Of a DNA stretch of 15,417 bases, positions 11,128-15,417 are shown one piece after another. Source of the stretch: Fimbriimonadaceae bacterium. Its GTDB lineage: Bacteria; Armatimonadota; Fimbriimonadia; Fimbriimonadales; Fimbriimonadaceae. The position numbers and the translations under genes are program-made. The notes beneath the pieces are model-generated. The model was given only the letters and a program-made list of their open reading frames with translations, ran no database searches and was not told the origin of the DNA. Where the stretch lies: NCBI GenBank assembly GCA_014380605.1, contig JACMJO010000293.1, positions 1 to 15,417 of the forward strand. Direction: 5' to 3'. Within the stretch, counting starts at the first letter, position 1, and every line of letters starts with the position of its first letter.

Positions 11128-11982
11128 ATGAATCTGTTTGGCTGGCTAAAGCGTGATCCGGAATCGAAGGGAATGGCCCCGGGGCGAGCGGTGGTGATTC
11201 CCCACGCTCCCAACGTTGAGACCATCTCCAACTCGGTCGAGAACAACTCAAGTGCGGATTCGGTCTCAACCCTCGGCGTCACGGTTCGGCTCCTAAAGCC
11301 AGGAGAGTCTGCCCAATCCGTTGGTTCCCAGTATCCTCGGTTGCCAACGACCGGTCTGATCCGCACTTCCCCGCTGCCAGAAGGTTGTCAACGGCTTCAT
11401 GTGAACGTTCCCAACTGGATTCACCTGATGGTCCGCCAGGAGAGATACATCCATCGAATCCATGCCGACATTCCAGTCTGGGTAGACCCTGCCAAGGACC
11501 GGATCTGGCGCATCGATAAGGAGAAGCTGATCGAGGAGATGGAACCTCTTCGCAACCAGGCGATCGAACTCTGGGAGCGTTATGGGATGACTGGCGGCGA
11601 TCCTAGTATGCAGACCTTTAGCGCCGAAGGCGATCTTGGTGGGCTTATCGGGGGACTTTTGGGAAAGGTGAGCGAGGTTGCGCACGAGGCTTCAAACATT
11701 GCCCAAGCTCATTCCCAGTCCAAATCCGACTTTTTGAAGCCGGACATGTCGAAGCATCCTCCCGTCGAGGGCGTCGACTTCAACAAGTGGGTGGAAATCT
11801 CCGTCGCCCTCACGAAGAATCGGGTAGCTCCTCAAAACTACAGCCAATTCGCGGAATCCCTAGGCGCACCTGCTGGACGGTGGGAAGAAATCGACAAAGT
11901 GTGGAACCAGCGAAAGATGACTGATTGGAAGTTGGGCACGTTGTTTGGTAGCGAATACGAAGCCGCGATGAAGAGGAAGTAA
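11128..11982 (+). CDS. Orphan soluble protein, possibly with a DUF6620-like C-terminus
   Basis: A 284-residue protein with no signal peptide. Residues 1-60 are low in structure and rich in Ser, Asn and Val. The middle contains LHVNVPNWIHLMVRQERYIHRIH and an acidic helix (KLIEEMEPLRNQAIELWERYG). A glycine-rich stretch follows (GDLGGLIGGLLGKV). The last 75 residues (210-284) begin HPPVEGVDFNKWVEISVAL and end GRWEEIDKVWNQRKMTDWKL, then LFGSEYEAAMKRK. That end is reminiscent of DUF6620-type proteins, in which a helix-rich repeat closes with a similar Trp-centred phrase; this is a memory-based comparison and weak. The start at ATG 11128 replaces an earlier in-frame TTG (11038) that would lie inside the divergent DinB gene. 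The GNAT gene follows ten bases later. Confidence 0.6.
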   Translation: MNLFGWLKRDPESKGMAPGRAVVIPHAPNVETISNSVENNSSADSVSTLGVTVRLLKPGESAQSVGSQYPRLPTTGLIRTSPLPEGCQRLHVNVPNWIHLMVRQERYIHRIHADIPVWVDPAKDRIWRIDKEKLIEEMEPLRNQAIELWERYGMTGGDPSMQTFSAEGDLGGLIGGLLGKVSEVAHEASNIAQAHSQSKSDFLKPDMSKHPPVEGVDFNKWVEISVALTKNRVAPQNYSQFAESLGAPAGRWEEIDKVWNQRKMTDWKLGTLFGSEYEAAMKRK

Positions 11983-11992
11983 GCTCGATCTG

Positions 11993-12595
11993 ATGACTGT
12001 CGACTTTCTGGATGACGACGAGTCCCTGGAAGGCTATGCCCGCACGGTGGCTCGGGCATTCGTGGATTACCCATTCATGTTCAGAGTATTCAAGGACACG
12101 CCCGGATCGAAGGAGGATTGGATCTACGAGTTGGCCATAAGATCCGCCAAGGCTCGTCATGCTTCAGGTGGAAGGACTCTCGTTGTCAGAGCTGACGGCA
12201 AGATCGTTGCTGGGGCAAATGTTGCCGTTCCAATTTCTCCCGGCATGGAAGTCAGCCCTGCTTGGTTTGAAGAGTTCCTCCATGAAGCCGGACCGACCGC
12301 CCACGACTTCTTTACGAGGTTCATCGCGGTTGTGGAATCGGTAGAACTTCCCCAACCCAACGTCTATCTGGTCATGATCGGAGTCGATCCCAACTTCCAA
12401 GGCCAAGGGGTCGGGAAAATGCTCATCGAAAAAGTGATGGACATGGCTCGGGAGGTTCCCGACTGCAAGGGTGTTGGATTGGATACGGAAGACGAAGTCA
12501 ACGTCCGTATCTATGAGCGATGCGGCTTTAAAGTTACGGCAGAGCGCCAAATCGACGATCTGCCTGTTTACGTTATGTGGCGGTCTATGGAATGA
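11993..12595 (+). CDS. GNAT-family N-acetyltransferase
   Basis: A 200-residue acetyl-CoA-dependent N-acetyltransferase. The acetyl-CoA pyrophosphate loop is clear: GVDPNFQGQGVGKMLI (130-145), with Q/RxxGxG as QGQGVG at 136-141. Motif B NVRIYERCGFKV (170-181) follows and includes the Tyr and Cys-Gly-Phe typical of the fold. The N-terminus DDDESLEGYARTVARAFVDYPFMFRVF is the substrate side and is variable in the family, so the acceptor (amine, amino acid or peptide) is unknown. Length is slightly above the 150-180 residues of minimal members. It begins ten bases after the orphan gene at 11128 and has no separate promoter or Shine-Dalgarno visible, so the two are likely co-transcribed. Its 3' end overlaps the convergent propeller-like gene by 11 bases. 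Confidence 0.9.
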   Translation: MTVDFLDDDESLEGYARTVARAFVDYPFMFRVFKDTPGSKEDWIYELAIRSAKARHASGGRTLVVRADGKIVAGANVAVPISPGMEVSPAWFEEFLHEAGPTAHDFFTRFIAVVESVELPQPNVYLVMIGVDPNFQGQGVGKMLIEKVMDMAREVPDCKGVGLDTEDEVNVRIYERCGFKVTAERQIDDLPVYVMWRSME

Positions 12596-13310
12596 CCGCG
12601 ATATCGTCGCCACCGTCAAAGCTTATGGGAGTCAGGGCCCCATTTGTGAGGTTCGCCCGGAACAAGCCCTCACTAGCTACGACATAAGCTTTCCCATCAG
12701 ACTGATCGATCGCCATCCCGGCTCCCCCGCTTAGGTCAACGCTCGGCGGCCCTAGCGTAAAGAAAGTCGGATCGGCGTCAATATCTGCGCAAGATAGTAC
12801 GAAGTCGCCTGCCCCGTAAGCAAAGGTCCACCCATCGCTATATCGCCGAGCAAGGCCGAAGATTCCGATACTGGTGTCCAAATCAGTCGAGGTGACTGCT
12901 CCGGTCGTCGCGTCGATTCGGTATCGGTTGGAATCCTGGTTGATGAAAAGTAGAGTGTTTGAGTTGGGCAAGAAGGTCATACCGCCGTTATGGGAAGACA
13001 GTGACATCGGAGCGGCAGAGATCAGGGTGCAGGTTCCAGTAGAGACATTCACTGAGTACAGGTTCATATCCGTGCCCATCCCAAACATTTGGCCGGTTCC
13101 CTGATGGATCGCGATGTTGCGCAGATTGCCGTTTAGAGCAACAGTTGAGCCGACTTGTAATCCCGTACTAAGATGTACCTTGCGAATACTGATCGGATTG
13201 CTAAGGACATAGGCGTACTTGCCGAGCGGATCAGCGCCACTTCCGCCACAGTTAAGGGAAGCCAGCAAAGCAAGGGCAAGCAAAACAGAAAGGGCAAAAA
13301 GTCGTCTCAT
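12585..13310 (-). CDS. Exported beta-propeller-like protein (DUF4394-like)
   Basis: A 241-residue protein with an N-terminal signal (RRLFALSVLLALALLASLNC) and a Cys at 21. The residues just before this Cys (SLN) are an imperfect lipobox, so lipidation is possible but unsure. The mature part has repeating strands with the phrases NLRNIAIHQGTGQMFGMG, NLYSVNVSTGTCTLIS, GGMTFLPNSNTLLFINQDS and YRIDATTGAVTSTD. This matches the DUF4394 style of blades, each ending in a T-G turn. Such proteins are surface or periplasmic propellers of unknown function. The chain ends with DGGDDIAVIP. The ATG start has no Shine-Dalgarno. It is 35 bases downstream of the DUF2461 gene on the same strand and overlaps the GNAT gene at its 3' end. 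Confidence 0.7.
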   Translation of the reverse strand: MRRLFALSVLLALALLASLNCGGSGADPLGKYAYVLSNPISIRKVHLSTGLQVGSTVALNGNLRNIAIHQGTGQMFGMGTDMNLYSVNVSTGTCTLISAAPMSLSSHNGGMTFLPNSNTLLFINQDSNRYRIDATTGAVTSTDLDTSIGIFGLARRYSDGWTFAYGAGDFVLSCADIDADPTFFTLGPPSVDLSGGAGMAIDQSDGKAYVVASEGLFRANLTNGALTPISFDGGDDIAVIP

Positions 13311-13345
13311 AGATCAAGAGCTAAGATACCCCTGCCTACTGATTT

Positions 13346-14029
13346 CTACTTAAACGCTTGGGCAAGAAACTCGTTCATCGGACGGCAAGCCCGCATGTGC
13401 TCCATGATGAATTCGGGCAGATCGCCACTCAGGACACGCTCAGACCGATGCTCGGCCCAGTAGTAAAACTGTTTGTTGTAGATCAGCGGCTGTTTCTCGG
13501 CCGCATCGCGGAACTCGGGGGGAAGAATCTTGCCGGCTTCGCCTCGAACGGCGAGGAAATACTGGTGGAACTCTTTGGCGTTCAGTTGGGCTAAGAATTC
13601 GGCAGGGTGGGCGGCCAGGAAGCGGCGGATCGCCATGCATTCTGAGGGCTCCAAAGCGTGGAAACCGCTGGCAACGCCAAAGCCTTTCGCGGCTATCTGG
13701 ACATAAAGACCGGGGTGAGTATTTTGCTTGGCCCCTTGCCTCGAAATCAGCATGCCGACGTGGGTCTTGTAAGGCGACTTGTCGTAGCTTAGGCGCGTGT
13801 CCCGGCCCATCTTGAACAAGGCCTCGTGAGGTTGCATCGTGATCTCGGGATCGATCTCCTGCATTCTGGGGATCAACTCAGCGGCTAAAGCTTTCATCGG
13901 CTCGTTAACAGACTTCTCGTAGCGCTCCCTGTTGGCGGTAAACCATTTGCTGTTGTTGTTGTCTCCCAAATCCTTTAAGTAGTCGAGGATGTCCTGGGTA
14001 AACCAAATTGCTTGTGATTTTATTTTCAA
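13346..14029 (-). CDS. DUF2461-family protein
   Basis: A 227-residue protein of the DUF2461 (TIGR02453) family. It is recognised by the N-terminal FTQDILDYLKDLGDNNNSKW followed by FTANRERYEK, the central KMGRDTRLSYDKSPYKTHVG, the HPGLYVQIAAKGFGVASGFH sheet, and the late SERVLSGDLPEFIMEHMRAC and PMNEFLAQAF. Its biochemical role is not known; relatives occur in many bacteria and some fungi. The start is TTG (14029-14027); no ATG or GTG exists upstream before a stop, and the first conserved residues begin about residue 10. No Shine-Dalgarno is seen. It is on the same strand as the RRM gene upstream but separated from it by a stable hairpin, so it is probably transcribed independently. Confidence 0.85.
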   Translation of the reverse strand: MKIKSQAIWFTQDILDYLKDLGDNNNSKWFTANRERYEKSVNEPMKALAAELIPRMQEIDPEITMQPHEALFKMGRDTRLSYDKSPYKTHVGMLISRQGAKQNTHPGLYVQIAAKGFGVASGFHALEPSECMAIRRFLAAHPAEFLAQLNAKEFHQYFLAVRGEAGKILPPEFRDAAEKQPLIYNKQFYYWAEHRSERVLSGDLPEFIMEHMRACRPMNEFLAQAFK

Positions 14030-14058
14030 AGGGTTTTGACTCTGTTCTAATAGCAGTT

Positions 14059-14087
14059 AGGCTCGCCATGCAAAGCACGACGAGCCT
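14059..14087 (-). terminator. Hairpin between the RRM and DUF2461 genes
   Basis: AGGCTCG (14059-14065) pairs with CGAGCCT (14081-14087). An inner TGC/GCA stem (14069-14071, 14075-14077) closes on AAA, giving a two-part hairpin. It lies about 24 bases after the RRM stop codon. There is no T-run, so it may stabilise the RRM message end or end transcription with Rho. Confidence 0.45.
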
Positions 14088-14110
14088 CTCATTCGATGAC
14101 TAGTCGCTAA

Positions 14111-14395
14111 TTACCAGCGACCGCCGCCACCGCCACCGCCACCTCTCGAATCCGAGCTGCGATTGGTGCCTTTCGGCTGGGCTTCGTTCACGGTAAGCGA
14201 ACGGCCCTGGAAGTCTTTCTCGTGCATCTCAGTGATTGCGGTCGAGAGTTTGTCCTCATCGATATCCACAAATCCGAATCCGCGACCATCGATCAAACGA
14301 GCGTTTGAGGAATTGTAAGCGGCGAAGTGCGCTTGAAGGGTGTCTGCCGTTGCCGAATAAGGCACGTTGCCGACGTAAAGAGTTTTTGTTGCCAT
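14111..14395 (-). CDS. Glycine-tailed RRM RNA-binding protein
   Basis: A 94-residue protein made of one RNA recognition motif and a short tail. RNP2 is LYVGNV (6-11). RNP1 is RGFGFVDI (38-45), with both aromatic positions intact. The C-terminal tail is SDSRGGGGGGGGRW (81-94). This is the layout of cyanobacterial Rbp and related bacterial RRM proteins, several of which are cold-induced RNA chaperones; the same role is likely here but inferred. The loop between the first strands is shorter than in eukaryotic RRMs, as usual in bacteria. An excellent ribosome binding site, AGGAGG (14407-14402), lies six bases before the ATG, in contrast to most genes around it. The upstream leader contains a stable hairpin and may be over 100 bases long. 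Confidence 0.9.
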   Translation of the reverse strand: MATKTLYVGNVPYSATADTLQAHFAAYNSSNARLIDGRGFGFVDIDEDKLSTAITEMHEKDFQGRSLTVNEAQPKGTNRSSDSRGGGGGGGGRW

Positions 14396-14416
14396 CTGAG
14401 GCCTCCTGTTTTAGGG

Positions 14417-14432
14417 GCGAGAGGATTCTCGC
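14417..14432 (-). promoter_or_regulatory. Leader hairpin of the RRM gene
   Basis: GCGAGA and TCTCGC form a perfect 6-bp stem with a four-base loop, ten bases upstream of the AGGAGG ribosome binding site. With a possible -10 box TATGAT at 14537-14532 on the minus strand the leader would be about 130 bases. A structured leader of this size is common for cold-shock genes. Direct evidence of regulation is lacking. Confidence 0.4.
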
Positions 14433-14567
14433 ACGGTACGTAAAGGAGAAGGCGTTTGATCTCGAAACGGAGATTGCCAAATGGCGGGTCTAAGAAGCGA
14501 GAAAGAAGCGATCTGAATTCGTAACGTAGACATCATACCACATCTTTGCGGTATTTGTCTCGGGCTC

Positions 14568-14584
14568 GTCCCCGTCGGGGAGAC
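14568..14584. repeat. GTCCCC/GGGGAGAC palindrome, second copy
   Basis: GTCCCCGTCGGGGAGAC is a near-perfect inverted repeat and matches the core at 4011-4024 apart from the three-base centre. It lies 20 bases before the zinc-ribbon membrane-protein start. Confidence 0.4.
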
Positions 14585-14592
14585 CGATTTGC

Positions 14593-14604
14593 TAACCTAT
14601 TGAA
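14593..14604 (+). promoter_or_regulatory. -10-like hexamer for the zinc-ribbon membrane gene
   Basis: TAACCT at 14593-14598 is followed by six bases and ATG 14605, with no Shine-Dalgarno. The spacing matches the other candidate leaderless starts. Confidence 0.4.
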
Positions 14605-14901
14605 ATGGATCCTACGCCGCCGCCCGTCACGTCCCAAACCTCGCCCTATCCTCGGCCACAGCTTCAAGGGGACGGGCCTGCTTGCCCTCGGTGTTCTAGC
14701 ACCCAGACCAAAGAGGTCAAATACACTTGGTGGGGCGGCGTACTAGGGCCTAAGATGATGAACCTCCAGAAGTGCCAGTCGTGCAAATTCCAATTCAATC
14801 GGAATACGAGGAAATCGGTGGCTGCGGCAGTCTGGGTTTACAACATCGTGGTGCTGGGTGTCTCGCTTGTTATCATCTTTCTGATCAGGAGTGCGTTTTA
14901 G
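14605..14901 (+). CDS. Zinc-ribbon protein with C-terminal membrane helix
   Basis: A 98-residue protein. A proline-rich N-terminal stretch (residues 2-20) is followed by a zinc ribbon: Cys27 and Cys30 in ACPRCSST, and Cys57 and Cys60 in KCQSCKFQ. Between them is the phrase YTWWGGVLGPKMM. The C-terminus holds one transmembrane helix (VWVYNIVVLGVSLVIIFLI, about 76-94). The protein is probably tail-anchored with the ribbon in the cytoplasm. Similar small proteins with CP.C, TWWGG and C..C in the same order occur in Planctomycetes and related groups, with no known function. The start at ATG 14605 is supported by TAACCT six bases upstream. It converges on the radical SAM-like gene with only seven bases between their stop codons. 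Confidence 0.7.
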   Translation: MDPTPPPVTSQTSPYPRPQLQGDGPACPRCSSTQTKEVKYTWWGGVLGPKMMNLQKCQSCKFQFNRNTRKSVAAAVWVYNIVVLGVSLVIIFLIRSAF

Positions 14902-14908
14902 GCCCTAT

Positions 14909-15417
14909 TCAAGCTAAGACCGGCAATTTGACCCGCGATCTTCTGTGGCTAGCTCGCGAGATGGACTCGTACCAGTTGAAGATCGGCAGGTCGTCATCTC
15001 GGGCCATTTCCACCTCGTAAACCTGCGTGCAGAGGTCTTGGAAGTCGGTGAATACATCTCGTTTCCAATCCGTCGCCATCTGGGCGAATGACGACTTATG
15101 CAGGTTGCCCACCTGATACTTTCTGCCAAATCCGAACTGCAGCGGCACAACCGATCCATCCTGCTCGATGACCAACGGGCTCAACATATCGGCGAGCGGT
15201 CTTGATGTCGCGGGAGTTCCGCACGATTCTGCATAAACTCTGTCCGCCGCCGCACGAAGCAGTTCTCGGTCAATCAGATCGATCCTAATCGCTAGTTTGC
15301 TCCCTACTTCCGCTTGAAGGCGAACCGTTTGTAGGTAGGCAAACGCTGTCTCAACCTCGTCTGGTCTCTGTCCCGGAAGCTTGGCGAGGCCTCTCCCCAC
15401 TTCTTCCAAAGGATGGA
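14909..15417 (-). CDS. Probable radical SAM protein, C-terminal part (cut by window edge)
   Basis: The open frame continues past the right edge without a stop, so only the last 169 codons are present. The recognisable segment is LADMLSPLVIEQDGSVVPLQ followed by FGFGRKYQVGNLHKSSFAQM and a W-R-F-x-D-LC helix. This resembles the SPASM-like C-terminal part of a group of radical SAM proteins, in which a PLVIEPDGTVVPL strand precedes GNL. The CxxxCxxC cluster motif would lie in the missing N-terminal part, so the call cannot be confirmed here. The only cysteines are in ESCGTP and DLCTQV. The last residues (YESISRASHRRSRVKLPVLA) are basic and look unconserved. Confidence 0.45.
   Translation of the reverse strand, partial: HPLEEVGRGLAKLPGQRPDEVETAFAYLQTVRLQAEVGSKLAIRIDLIDRELLRAAADRVYAESCGTPATSRPLADMLSPLVIEQDGSVVPLQFGFGRKYQVGNLHKSSFAQMATDWKRDVFTDFQDLCTQVYEVEMARDDDLPIFNWYESISRASHRRSRVKLPVLA

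Overview
The window looks like bacterial chromosome, not a phage or plasmid. Most genes are short, stand alone or in pairs, switch strand often, and encode single-domain housekeeping or orphan proteins. One protein (2323..3093) has an N-terminal signal peptide and a C-terminal PEP-CTERM anchor with an arginine-rich tail, so the host is probably a diderm with an exosortase. That anchor, the many non-Shine-Dalgarno starts and the mix of families would fit a group such as Armatimonadota (Fimbriimonadia). This placement is inference; no rRNA or taxonomic marker gene is present.

Layout. 1-900: the start of a YdcF/SanA-type DUF218 protein on the minus strand, running off the left edge, divergent from a small ASCH-domain protein. 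900-2230: a secreted alpha/beta hydrolase and a small zinc ribbon. 2320-4000: a PEP-CTERM protein and a polytopic membrane protein, each followed by a C/G-rich hairpin and a 10-bp-period tandem array. 4180-5450: a YCII/DGPF protein and a chloroperoxidase-like alpha/beta hydrolase. 5514-7242 (minus): a two-gene replication-type module, a PrimPol primase (PriCT-like tail) followed by an overlapping RepA-like AAA ATPase with a winged helix. 7243-7596: a 354-bp regulatory gap. 7597-10210: an orphan secreted protein, a DinB protein, two small exported proteins and a P-loop kinase. 10272-12595: a coupled DinB/YjbR pair on the minus strand, divergent from an orphan and a GNAT acetyltransferase. 12585-14395 (minus): a propeller-like exported protein, a DUF2461 protein and a glycine-tailed RRM protein. 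14605-15417: a zinc-ribbon membrane protein and the C-terminal part of a probable radical SAM protein running off the right edge.

What stands out is less the gene content than the sequence between and inside genes. A palindromic element (core ACTCCCGAYCCTYATTCCC) occurs at five places: two convergent gene junctions, two gene upstream regions, and inside the primase/ATPase overlap. In the overlap it supplies the primase stop codon and codes part of the ATPase N-terminus. Other signals are two 10-bp-phased tandem arrays, a GATCCCCC hairpin family just after stop codons, and a recurrent -10-like hexamer 6-7 nt before start codons with no ribosome binding site, which suggests leaderless mRNAs. 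The PrimPol/ATPase module with its repeat-made junction is the best candidate for a second look.
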